From NCBI GenBank assembly GCA_964443005.1, contig CAYUBI010000025.1, positions 1 to 23,340 of the forward strand: a DNA stretch of 23,340 nt, in the 5' to 3' direction. The notes under the pieces were generated by a model. It worked only from the letters and a program-made list of their open reading frames with translations, was not told the origin of the DNA and searched no databases. This DNA is from CAYUBI01 sp964443005. GTDB lineage: Bacteria; Margulisbacteria; Riflemargulisbacteria; GWF2-35-9; CAYUBI01. Positions 1 to 6,879 of this stretch are shown here, piece after piece. The first letter of the stretch is position 1. Each line of letters starts with the position of its first letter. A program made the translations under genes and the position numbers.

Positions 1-171
1 CCACCCATTTTCCGTCTAATATCGCTACGTATTTTATGGATTCCCCAACTAAACATCCACAACCGAGAACCACCATTCGTTATTATGAATAATCCTACGG
101 ATGTTTTTTCCCTTAAATACGTAGTACAAATGAGCCGTTATAAAACTATGTTTAGAAACACGATTTATGGG

Positions 172-183
172 TACACTATAAAC
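172..183 (+). promoter_or_regulatory. Putative -10 box of a leaderless promoter
   Basis: TACACT at 172-177 is followed by six bases and then the ATG at 184. No Shine-Dalgarno sequence precedes that ATG. The layout matches five better examples in this window where TAnnnT ends 5 or 6 bases before a start codon. No convincing -35 element is visible, so taken alone this site is weak. Confidence 0.35.
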
Positions 184-942
184 ATGAGCAACAATATTTT
201 ATCTATTTCAAGTTCACTTCAATCTTCAAAAAATGCAGCTCCGGAGCTACATATTGATGCTGAACAAACAGCAACAATAGTTAATGCCAACTGTGGAATA
301 ACAGATTCTTCAAAAAAAATTTCTGCTGAGGATCTCAAAAATATCGAAAGCGATAAGCGTGAGATTACAATAACGCTTATTCTAAATGGAAAAGAAACAA
401 CAGCAACTGGCAAACCAATTGCTCTGTTAATAGATTTAATGACAAAATCTGACAATGATGATTTTTTTGCGCTTAATCAGAATGAGTTTGTCAAAGGTAT
501 TCGGGAAATATGCAGTAAAGTTACTGAAGTACCTGCAACGGTTACTACTAATGACGAATTTGCATATACAGCGGCACAAAAAATATTAAGCAAGTTGCCT
601 AGTCAAACAATAAATAATTCGGTTCAATTAATTGATGATCGAAACAATAAACAATCAGACAAAGCCTCCCTCAAATTAAGTTTAGTGAAAACAGGCTGGA
701 CACCTAGCGAGGATCCTAAACAACCTGAAAATACATATGATGCAAAATTCTATGACACTCAAACTAAAATTTGCTTGAATATTAAACCAGTAGAAATAGC
801 CGCCGGCCGAGAAGTATTAAGTGATAAAAACACAGAGGATGCTACGATAGCTATTCCAGAAAAATCGACAACAAATAGAAGCAGCAATGAAATAAGTGTT
901 GCAGATACTTTCATAGAAAATTTACTAATTTCTAACAAGTAA
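184..942 (+). CDS. Hypothetical protein, Ser/Thr/Asn/Lys-rich, possibly secreted or structural
   Basis: I do not recognise this protein. The frame is open from an ATG at 85, but I prefer the ATG at 184 (product starting MSNNILSIS, 252 aa). A -10-like TACACT sits six bases before 184, and the 33 extra residues upstream look neither like a signal peptide nor like a domain. The protein is hydrophilic and rich in Ser, Thr, Asn, Lys and Asp. It has no clear membrane segment, no catalytic motif and only a few scattered cysteines. A middle part (about 80-150 in this numbering) has mixed helix/strand character; the C-terminal 60 residues are low complexity. The stop is nine bases before the next gene, so the two are probably co-transcribed. 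It could be an accessory surface or phage-like protein, but nothing proves that. Confidence 0.6.
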   Translation: MSNNILSISSSLQSSKNAAPELHIDAEQTATIVNANCGITDSSKKISAEDLKNIESDKREITITLILNGKETTATGKPIALLIDLMTKSDNDDFFALNQNEFVKGIREICSKVTEVPATVTTNDEFAYTAAQKILSKLPSQTINNSVQLIDDRNNKQSDKASLKLSLVKTGWTPSEDPKQPENTYDAKFYDTQTKICLNIKPVEIAAGREVLSDKNTEDATIAIPEKSTTNRSSNEISVADTFIENLLISNK

Positions 943-951
943 ACTGCTCCA

Positions 952-1296
952 ATGGCTGAAAGCGCCCCAATAATAGCGAATAATGTTACAACGGTTATAA
1001 AAATTTCAGGAACGGTAACCACTGATGATCTAGAAAAATATTCAAAACTGGCATTTCCGGACAAGAAAGCAGTGCTTGCCGCATATGTACAACTGAACGG
1101 CAATGTTCCTGAGATAGGAGCCGCTGCTTTTAAGGCTGACATTTCGCAAATGTATTTAGCTCATAAGCAGTATTTAAGTGGCGAATTAACTGAACCGACA
1201 TACAGGACAATAGTAGAAGCAAAAAATACTAAGTTAAATTTGGACGAAAAAAATGGATATAATGTTACTCAATTGATTGCCTCAAAACAAAGCTAG
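952..1296 (+). CDS. Hypothetical protein, 114 aa
   Basis: Unrecognised small protein starting MAESAPIIANNVT. A mainly beta-looking Thr/Val-rich N-terminus is followed by Ala/Lys/Leu-rich helical stretches (about residues 28-95). There is no signal peptide, membrane segment or cysteine. It follows the preceding unknown gene by nine bases with no Shine-Dalgarno sequence, so translation probably depends on the upstream gene. The large antisense open frame over 759-1142 has no family resemblance and is taken as a shadow. The stop lies in a weak hairpin with 5-bp arms (AGGCT/AGCCT) and no T run, which is poor evidence for a terminator. Confidence 0.55.
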   Translation: MAESAPIIANNVTTVIKISGTVTTDDLEKYSKLAFPDKKAVLAAYVQLNGNVPEIGAAAFKADISQMYLAHKQYLSGELTEPTYRTIVEAKNTKLNLDEKNGYNVTQLIASKQS

Positions 1297-1330
1297 GCTT
1301 TTTGCACTAGCCTCACAAACAGTTTTGCGG

Positions 1331-1639
1331 TTAAAACTCTCCGGGTTCATATCCCATCATAAGCGAGCGAATCTCACTTTCAGTTAACGCGCGATTGTAG
1401 ATGCGAACCTCATCAATGAGGCCGTTAAAGAAAGCTGAACTTTGATCGCTTCCGATTCTATTATACGTTGTTGAACCACCAATGCACCCAGACGGCACAA
1501 GCGTTTGACTTATTCCATTCACATAAATTTTAAAACTCGCAATAGATGATTTATCTCCCCCATTGTAAACAAAAACCAAAAAATTCCAAGATCCAACTAT
1601 AATGAGATTTGCTGAACGCTTATAGCGAAAAGTAGGCAA
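1331..1639 (-). pseudogene. C-terminal remnant of a LamG/concanavalin-like domain protein
   Basis: The 102-residue product is the last part of a LamG jelly-roll domain. It shows W-N-F-L-V-F-V-Y-N-G, then Y-V-N-G, then the typical closing motif F-N-G-L-I-D-E-V-R-I-Y-N-R-A-L-T-E-S-E-I near the end. These domains bind carbohydrate or mediate adhesion in large exported proteins. Here the frame opens only at a TTG (1639), with an in-frame stop two codons upstream, no signal peptide and no Shine-Dalgarno site. The N-terminal half of the fold is missing. A gene remnant left by deletion or rearrangement is the best reading. A short expressed protein is possible but would probably not fold alone. Confidence 0.6.
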
Positions 1640-1652
1640 TACCTAAAAAACT

Positions 1653-1667
1653 TGGTATTATGTAGTA
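1653..1667 (+). promoter_or_regulatory. Extended -10 promoter of cysE, leaderless arrangement
   Basis: TATTAT at 1656-1661 carries an upstream TG at the extended -10 position (1653-1654), and the ATG follows six bases later at 1668. There is no Shine-Dalgarno sequence. The transcript is expected to start at or next to the start codon. A short inverted repeat (AATACC at 1638-1643, GGTATT at 1654-1659) overlaps the -10 and could be an operator or chance. Confidence 0.45.
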
Positions 1668-2360
1668 ATGATTATTGTGACAGTTTTTTTTCTTCTTTTA
1701 ATAGGCTATCTAATCATTGGATTTGCTAACCGAGATATTCAAGCGGTTTTTCATGGTGATCCTGCAGCGCACAACATTATTGAAGTTCTTTTTTACCCCG
1801 GGTTACAAGCTATTGTCATGCATCGAATCAATCACTGGTTATGGACAATTCACGTACCCATTATTCCGCGGGTATTATCCCTGCTAACACGCATGATTAC
1901 TGGCATTGAAATTCATCCTGGAGCAAAAATCAGCAAAGAATTTTTTATGGATCACGGCACTGGAATTGTGATTGGCGAAACTGCAGAAGTAGGTGCTAAT
2001 GTTATTATTTACCATGAAGTAACACTGGGTGGCACAACGCGACAACAAGGCAAGCGTCATCCCACCATTGGCAACAATGTCATCATTGGTGCAGGCGCTA
2101 AAATCCTAGGCGCCATTTACATTGGTGATAATTGTAAAATCGGCGCAGCCTCAGTTGTGCTTAAAGATATTCCAAGTCATTCAACAGTTGTTGGCAATCC
2201 AGGAAGAGTGGTTGCATCCGTCAATAAAAGCATTGTTACTGAAGAGCTAAATGTTTCAACATCACTGGATCCAGTCGGCAATCAACTAAAATGTTTATCT
2301 GAGCAAATTCAAATTCTTCATTACAAATTACAGGCCCTTGAAAAATTACAACAGAAATAG
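1668..2360 (+). CDS. cysE: Serine O-acetyltransferase with N-terminal membrane segment
   Basis: It acetylates L-serine with acetyl-CoA to give O-acetylserine, the precursor of cysteine. Residues 1-20 form a hydrophobic segment (about 3-19) that is unusual for this normally soluble enzyme. Residues 25-65 match the helical N-terminal part of short EpsC-type enzymes (D-P-A-A, Y-P-G-L, H-R-I-N-H-W-L). The left-handed beta-helix follows, with D-H-G-T-G-I-V-I-G-E-T-A carrying the catalytic Asp/His pair, then the V-T-L-G-G-T turn and the final V-V-G-N-P-G. The last 40 residues look like a short coiled coil. No cysteine synthase gene adjoins it. A related hexapeptide-repeat acetyltransferase is possible, but the motif set fits CysE well. 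Confidence 0.88.
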   Translation: MIIVTVFFLLLIGYLIIGFANRDIQAVFHGDPAAHNIIEVLFYPGLQAIVMHRINHWLWTIHVPIIPRVLSLLTRMITGIEIHPGAKISKEFFMDHGTGIVIGETAEVGANVIIYHEVTLGGTTRQQGKRHPTIGNNVIIGAGAKILGAIYIGDNCKIGAASVVLKDIPSHSTVVGNPGRVVASVNKSIVTEELNVSTSLDPVGNQLKCLSEQIQILHYKLQALEKLQQK

Positions 2361-2384
2361 CTTTTTCAAAACCCGAACTTTTTG

Positions 2385-2396
2385 TATAATGGCACT
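2385..2396 (+). promoter_or_regulatory. Consensus -10 box of a leaderless promoter for the motility operon
   Basis: A perfect TATAAT at 2385-2390 is followed by six bases and the ATG at 2397, so transcription should begin at the start codon. TG precedes the hexamer directly, close to an extended -10. No good TTGACA-like -35 is present 16-18 bases upstream. This is the likely main promoter for the five-gene chemotaxis/motility operon. Confidence 0.55.
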
Positions 2397-3065
2397 ATGG
2401 AACAGCATTACCGTATATTAAACCTTCCACGTAACGCATCGTTACAAGAAATAAAACAAGCGTCTCGTTCGTTATTAAAAGAATATCATCCAGATCATCA
2501 TCTCACCAATCAAAAATGGGCTGAAGAAAAAACAAAGATTATTCTTCAAGCCTATGACATTTTAGTTAAAGAAAAAAAAGCCATGAATGCAATGTATTCA
2601 GAACCTGTCCATTATTCAAAAATTAAAAAACCAATTCCAGAAACGCATGTTGTTCAAATTTCAGTATATCTGATGGAAATAACAATTCAAGCGTATCCTT
2701 TTTTGGTTCCTGTTAGTAATATTGACCAAATTATCACACCCAAACAACTAACGTGTTTGTCTACATTTGCACAAAAATATCAACGAGGTTCAGATGTTTT
2801 CCATGTTCGCTATGTATTCCCTCAAAAAGCAACAATCGAAGATCAATCTACAGAAAAATTAATTTTGCTGCTAAAACGCTCCAATCGTATCTTGGGAATT
2901 TATATGAACAATGGCGGGAAAGTGCATAGTTATAATGGGCAATATTATGCTCAACTGGGGCATGGAATTTTAGATGGCCATTTATTTAAATTTGATCCAT
3001 TAACTGGAAGATTTATTTTAGATATTGACCGCTTGTTTATTGAGACATATTCAGGTACTCTGTAA
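2397..3065 (+). CDS. J-domain protein fused to a CheW-like domain
   Basis: Residues 1-60 are a J domain with the H-P-D tripeptide (31-33) in helix II context Y-H-P-D-H-H; such domains stimulate Hsp70 (DnaK) ATPase. Residues about 88-213 resemble CheW, the adaptor coupling receptors to CheA: an opening Y-L-M-E-I-T with P-F-L-V-P-V-S-N-I-D-Q-I-I (compare the CheW A-L-P-I-x-x-V-x-E-I-I), a middle strand L-I-L-L-L-K-R-S-N-R-I-L-G-I-Y, and an ending F-I-L-D-I-D-R-L-F like the CheW terminal L-D-L-D-R-L. The CheW assignment rests on pattern only and the domain is divergent. An in-frame TTG at 2382 would add five residues but lies across the -10 box, so ATG 2397 is chosen. It heads an operon with CheD and CheR, which supports a chemotaxis role. 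It lacks the zinc and C-terminal domains of DnaJ. Confidence 0.75.
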   Translation: MEQHYRILNLPRNASLQEIKQASRSLLKEYHPDHHLTNQKWAEEKTKIILQAYDILVKEKKAMNAMYSEPVHYSKIKKPIPETHVVQISVYLMEITIQAYPFLVPVSNIDQIITPKQLTCLSTFAQKYQRGSDVFHVRYVFPQKATIEDQSTEKLILLLKRSNRILGIYMNNGGKVHSYNGQYYAQLGHGILDGHLFKFDPLTGRFILDIDRLFIETYSGTL

Positions 3066-3078
3066 TAAGAGGAGCATT

Positions 3079-3570
3079 ATGGCTGTTATACCTGTTGGAT
3101 TAGCTGAAATAAAACTAAGTAACAATGCGCAAGACATTTTAGTAGCCTATGGCCTAGGATCGTGCGTTGGCATACTTGTTTATGACCCGATTCAAAAAAT
3201 CGGAGCCTTAGCGCATGTTTTATTGCCAGATAGTGCGTTGGAAAAAACACCCATTATCTCTAATCCATGGAAATATGCCAATACCGCAGTTCCCTTGTTG
3301 TTTAAAGAACTAGAAAAAATGGGTGGCGGCAGAGTACGTTATATTATTAAAATTGCAGGTGGCGCACAAATGTTTAATATGGGAAATACCAACACAGGGC
3401 TAAATATAGGAGCCAAAAATGTTATGGCTGTAAAAAAAAGTTTAGGCGAAGCTGGGGCACATAATTTTGCAGAAAATACAGGCGGAACCCAAGGAAAAAC
3501 AATCAAATTATATATGATCAATGGTAAAATGACTTATAAAGTTGCAAGCGAAGGCGAGGTTTTATTTTAA
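3079..3570 (+). CDS. cheD: Chemoreceptor glutamine deamidase CheD
   Basis: CheD deamidates specific glutamines on chemoreceptors and can bind the phosphatase CheC. The protein has the family signature G-L-G-S-C-V-G with the nucleophile Cys29, and the partner His46 in A-H-V-L-L-P. The later strand motif I-K-I-A-G-G-A-Q-M-F is also typical (family: K-x-x-G-G-A-x-M). Length 163 aa is normal. ATG 3079 is chosen because GAGGAG lies four bases upstream and homology begins there; an in-frame ATG at 3025 would overlap the previous gene. Its stop overlaps the cheR start by one base (TAATG), implying translational coupling. Confidence 0.93.
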   Translation: MAVIPVGLAEIKLSNNAQDILVAYGLGSCVGILVYDPIQKIGALAHVLLPDSALEKTPIISNPWKYANTAVPLLFKELEKMGGGRVRYIIKIAGGAQMFNMGNTNTGLNIGAKNVMAVKKSLGEAGAHNFAENTGGTQGKTIKLYMINGKMTYKVASEGEVLF

Positions 3571-4355
3571 TGTTTGACGATAACGAATACACTTATTTTA
3601 AAAATGAAATTCTTAAACTGGTTAATATTGATTTAAACAGCTATAAAGCGCCGCAAATGATGCGACGACTCGCCTCTTTAATTACACGAATTGGATTATC
3701 TGGTTATCGTGAGTACGTCGATTTTCTAAAACGAGATACAACTAAAGTTCAAGAATTTAAAGATTTCATTACAATTAATGTCACTGAATTTTTTCGAAAT
3801 CCAGAAAAATGGGATGAACTTCGACGCATTATAATTCCTACACTGGAACGAACCAAAAAGAATTCAGCACTTAAACTGTGGTCTGCAGGATGTTCCTATG
3901 GTGCAGAACCCTATACCCTCGCGATTACGATGGAAGAATTTTTCCCCAATCATCCCTACTCGATTCTTGCAACAGACATTGATCAAGAAGTGCTTGGCAA
4001 AGCTCAACGAGGCATTTATCGAGAAGTAGATTACAAGGCTATGGATACCAATCTATCCAAAAAATATTTTACACCTACGAATGACGGAAGTTATGTTATT
4101 CGCGAATCACTCAAGCGAAACATAAATTTCAAAAAAAACAATTTACTAATGGATAATTTTGAAAACAACTATGATTTAATTTTATGTCGTAATGTTGTTA
4201 TCTATTTTACTGAAGAAGCAAAGCAGCAACTGTATAAAAAATTTTTTAATGCCTTACGAAGTGAAGGTATATTATTTATTGGAAGCACAGAATCTATATT
4301 AAATGCACGCGATATTGGATTTGGCTCACAATTAAACTTTTTTTATCAACGATAA
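3570..4355 (+). CDS. cheR: Chemotaxis protein methyltransferase CheR
   Basis: It transfers methyl groups from S-adenosylmethionine to glutamates of chemoreceptors and so sets adaptation. Residues 1-75 form the helical CheR N-terminal domain, ending in the conserved I-N-V-T-E-F-F-R. The Rossmann-like domain follows, with W-S-A-G-C-S-Y-G-A-E-P-Y-T-L (SAM-binding motif I, about 104-117), A-T-D-I-D (motif II) and L-I-L-C-R-N-V-V-I-Y-F (motif IV). Length 261 aa is typical, and no C-terminal receptor-tethering peptide or TPR is seen. The ATG overlaps the cheD stop. CheD next to CheR means both modification activities are expressed together. Confidence 0.94.
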   Translation: MFDDNEYTYFKNEILKLVNIDLNSYKAPQMMRRLASLITRIGLSGYREYVDFLKRDTTKVQEFKDFITINVTEFFRNPEKWDELRRIIIPTLERTKKNSALKLWSAGCSYGAEPYTLAITMEEFFPNHPYSILATDIDQEVLGKAQRGIYREVDYKAMDTNLSKKYFTPTNDGSYVIRESLKRNINFKKNNLLMDNFENNYDLILCRNVVIYFTEEAKQQLYKKFFNALRSEGILFIGSTESILNARDIGFGSQLNFFYQR

Positions 4356-4365
4356 GGAGGCTACA

Positions 4366-5226
4366 GTGGAAACCATACGAGAATTAACTATAAAAAAATT
4401 AGATAGTGTCCAAGATATCCCGGTTTTACCTACGAGTATTTATCAAGTATTGGATATTGCCAATGACCCCAAAGCCTCTGCACAAGATTTATCAAAAATC
4501 CTTGAAAAAGACCAAGCTTTAACAACAAAAGTACTCAAAATGGCGAATTCATCTTATTACGGATTTGTAAATACAATTTCAACAATTTCTCATGCTATTG
4601 TATGCTTAGGCTTAAACACTATTGTTAGCATTGTATTAACTGCAGAAGCATTTGAGTTGCTTCAAAAATCAAATTCAGCTTATGGCTTACGCGAAGGCGA
4701 ACTTTATTTACATTGCACCTTAGTCGCACATACAGCTAAGATTGTAGCTAAACGGGCGCATTATCATAATGCCGAAGAAGCTTATGTTGCTGGGCTACTT
4801 CATGATATTGGCAAACTCATGATGAACCTTTTTTGGCGTGATAAATTTCAAATGATTGTTTCTCTTGCAAAAAAAGAAAACATGTCATTTTTGGATGCAG
4901 AAAAAAAGATTTTGGGAATTGATCATGCAGAAATCGGTTTCTTATTAGCTGAAAAATGGAATCTGCCAGAAATTCTATGTACAGCAATTCGCTGGCATCA
5001 TGAACCCAACAATGCAAAACAACATTGTGCTTTAGTGAATATTATTCATATTTCTGATGCTGTAGCAGATATGATGGGCATTAGTTTAGGTGTAGATGGG
5101 TTAAATTATTCCATATCTGAAAAAGCCTTAGCTGATCTTAATTTAGTTGAAAGCGATATTGAACACATTATAGCGGATGTCTCGGATGTAATCAAAACTG
5201 AGAATCTTCTTCCAAGTAAAGACTAG
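4366..5226 (+). CDS. HDOD domain protein
   Basis: HDOD proteins are signalling scaffolds related to HD phosphohydrolases, often found with chemotaxis, flagellar or cyclic-di-GMP genes. Residues about 15-210 show the family pattern: I-P-V-L-P-T-S-I-Y-Q-V-L, then L-S-K-I-L-E-K-D-Q-A-L-T-T-K-V-L-K-M-A-N-S-S-Y-Y-G, then I-S-H-A-I-V-C-L-G-L. A L-L-H-D-I-G-K-L stretch near residue 145 keeps an H-D pair, but I do not see the full metal site or a GYP motif, so catalysis is doubtful. The GTG at 4366 has AAGGAGG five bases upstream. It sits between cheR and fliM in one operon, which suggests a motility-control role. Confidence 0.88.
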   Translation: METIRELTIKKLDSVQDIPVLPTSIYQVLDIANDPKASAQDLSKILEKDQALTTKVLKMANSSYYGFVNTISTISHAIVCLGLNTIVSIVLTAEAFELLQKSNSAYGLREGELYLHCTLVAHTAKIVAKRAHYHNAEEAYVAGLLHDIGKLMMNLFWRDKFQMIVSLAKKENMSFLDAEKKILGIDHAEIGFLLAEKWNLPEILCTAIRWHHEPNNAKQHCALVNIIHISDAVADMMGISLGVDGLNYSISEKALADLNLVESDIEHIIADVSDVIKTENLLPSKD

Positions 5227-5227
5227 T

Positions 5228-5238
5228 TACTATTCGCA
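5228..5238 (+). promoter_or_regulatory. Putative internal leaderless promoter before fliM
   Basis: TACTAT at 5228-5233 is followed by five bases and ATG 5239. There is no Shine-Dalgarno site, although cheD and the HDOD gene of the same operon have strong ones. This suggests fliM can also be transcribed by itself. No clear -35 is visible. Confidence 0.35.
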
Positions 5239-6318
5239 ATGAGCAATATTCTTTCGCAAGAAGAAATAAATGCACTACTTGCAGAAGTTTTGGAAGAGGG
5301 TGCGCAATCCTTAGAACCTGATAATGCGACTTCATCTCAAAACACTTATGCTAATGAAAACGTAAACACACCGCCGTCATCTGTTTCAAGCACCTACGTT
5401 GCAACCAAACATCAACGCATTGTCAAATACGATTTTCGCCGCCCCAATGTTTTTTCCAAAGACCATTTACGAATTATTCAAGGGTATCATGACAATTTTT
5501 CTCGATTATTTACAGCTGCCTTATCTGTATATTTACGTCAAGACATCAAGCTATATTTAACCTATATTGAACAACATATTTATTCCGAATTTATTGATGA
5601 AGCAGATGAAAAATCAATTTACTATATTATTTCTTTTTTTAATGATCAAGCTATAATTTCGCTTAACATTGATGTTGCGCTACTACTTATTGAAAAGCTA
5701 CTTGGCGGCGAAGGTTCTAAAACAAATGTAGATCGAAATGAATTTACTGAAATTGAAATGGCTATTTTGGGAAAACTTATGTCAAAAATGTTTGAAATTC
5801 TTAAATCATGCTGGGGTCCACTTATGGCAGAAATACCTCAAAGTATTATTACAGAAATGAATCCAAAGTTGATTCATTTATTACCGCAAAATGATCCGTT
5901 GCTCAAGCTTGTTTTTGAACTTGTTATTGGCGAACATATTGGCATCATTACGTTTTGTTTGCCCTATGTTGCTTTAGAACCCTTTATGGATCAAATTGTT
6001 GCACATCAACATATTGGCCAACGCACAGAAAAAGTAAACAAAGAAAAAGAACTACGGCATATACTTAACAAAATAAAAATTCCACTAACTGCAAATTTAG
6101 GAACTATTACCTTACCTATTATTGATGTTACCAATCTTGCTATTGGCGATGTGCTAACGCTGAATACTCGTATCAATGATATGATCAAACTTAATGTTGG
6201 GCCACTTGAAAAGTTTGTGGGTGAACTCGGCGCCTACAATAAGCATCTTGCTGTGAAAATTCTAGAAATCAGACAAGAAACACAACCATTTCTCGAGGAA
6301 TTAACGACCAAAAAATAG
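5239..6318 (+). CDS. fliM: Flagellar motor switch protein FliM
   Basis: FliM is part of the C-ring at the cytoplasmic base of the flagellum, binds phosphorylated CheY and sets rotation direction. The N-terminal L-S-Q-E-E-I-N-A-L-L is the conserved CheY-binding peptide. A Ser/Asn-rich linker (about 20-60) follows, then the middle CheC-like domain opening with Y-D-F-R-R-P and continuing to about 250. The C-terminal SpoA domain is about 268-345 (I-P-L-T-A-N-L-G through I-G-D-V-L-T-L-N). Length 359 aa is normal, with a slightly long linker. No other flagellar gene is present in the window; fliN and fliG must lie elsewhere. Confidence 0.95.
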   Translation: MSNILSQEEINALLAEVLEEGAQSLEPDNATSSQNTYANENVNTPPSSVSSTYVATKHQRIVKYDFRRPNVFSKDHLRIIQGYHDNFSRLFTAALSVYLRQDIKLYLTYIEQHIYSEFIDEADEKSIYYIISFFNDQAIISLNIDVALLLIEKLLGGEGSKTNVDRNEFTEIEMAILGKLMSKMFEILKSCWGPLMAEIPQSIITEMNPKLIHLLPQNDPLLKLVFELVIGEHIGIITFCLPYVALEPFMDQIVAHQHIGQRTEKVNKEKELRHILNKIKIPLTANLGTITLPIIDVTNLAIGDVLTLNTRINDMIKLNVGPLEKFVGELGAYNKHLAVKILEIRQETQPFLEELTTKK

Positions 6319-6410
6319 TAAAACCAGAAAATATCGATACAATTTTGTAACAGCTAATTACGAGATAGGTATATAGAGCAACAATAAAACGCCGCTCTTG
6401 TTCACTTGCA

Positions 6411-6454
6411 GGGAACAGTCTATGGCCCCCCCACCCACCCCAGACACTGTTCCC
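6411..6454. repeat. Strong hairpin with a C-rich loop / G-quadruplex-capable minus strand
   Basis: GGGAACAGT at 6411-6419 is exactly complementary to ACTGTTCCC at 6446-6454. In an alternative pairing GTCT (6418-6421) pairs with AGAC (6442-6445) and lengthens the stem. The loop holds C7-A-C3-A-C4 at 6426-6441, so the minus strand has G runs that meet the four-tract G-quadruplex pattern. No T run follows on either strand, so this is not a standard terminator. Such a C-rich block is out of character in this AT-rich sequence. It lies in the 171-base gap between fliM and the 126-aa gene and would form part of that gene's 5' leader. Confidence 0.6.
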
Positions 6455-6489
6455 TTCATGCAGTCACGTTTATCCCAAAGGAGTTAGCA

Positions 6490-6870
6490 ATGTCAATTAA
6501 TGGAATTAATAGTTTGCAACAAATCGGAGATCTACTGAAACATGGATCCAAACAAGATATCACGCAAGCAATCTCTATGATTAAAGATATCATTCGTTCG
6601 TGCGACAATAGTGATGAATTAAACGGTATGTTAGATATGCTGGCTACTGTCAGTTCCGGTGTAGGCAATTTAATTAATGACATTAAAGATATGATTAACA
6701 ATGCTAGCGGTACGTTTTCTGATAATAAAAGCACACTGCTTCAACAACTCGAAGATATGATGAAACGTGGAGTTAACGGAACTGCAGGGATATCTGCCAA
6801 TACAATGCCAATAAGCGCTGCAGAAGGAAGTGCCAATGCTAGCGGATCTTCAATTAATGCTCTATTATAA
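6490..6870 (+). CDS. Small hypothetical protein, helical with Ala/Ser-rich tail
   Basis: Unrecognised 126-aa protein. ATG 6490 is chosen because AAGGAG lies seven to eight bases upstream; an open frame from 6406 would start inside the hairpin. Residues 1-95 look like amphipathic helices with regular Ile/Leu/Met spacing (D-I-T-Q-A-I-S-M-I-K-D-I-I and N-L-I-N-D-I-K-D-M-I). The last 35 residues are Ala/Ser/Gly-rich and likely disordered. There is no signal peptide, and one cysteine (Cys39). Its leader carries the C-rich hairpin. It runs toward the minus-strand gene ending nine bases away. A motility-related role is suggested only by position after fliM. Confidence 0.7.
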   Translation: MSINGINSLQQIGDLLKHGSKQDITQAISMIKDIIRSCDNSDELNGMLDMLATVSSGVGNLINDIKDMINNASGTFSDNKSTLLQQLEDMMKRGVNGTAGISANTMPISAAEGSANASGSSINALL

Positions 6871-6879
6871 AAAGATCGA

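Noticed and set aside
759..1142. 127-aa minus-strand open frame
   Set aside because: It lies antisense across two plausible plus-strand genes and its translation shows no family pattern; a low-stop shadow in AT-rich sequence.
2382..2396. TTG start adding five residues to the J-domain protein
   Set aside because: The TTG overlaps the TATAAT box; J-domain homology starts at the ATG 2397.
6411..6454. Rho-independent terminator of fliM
   Set aside because: The stem is strong but no T run follows on either strand and the loop is 26 bases long.
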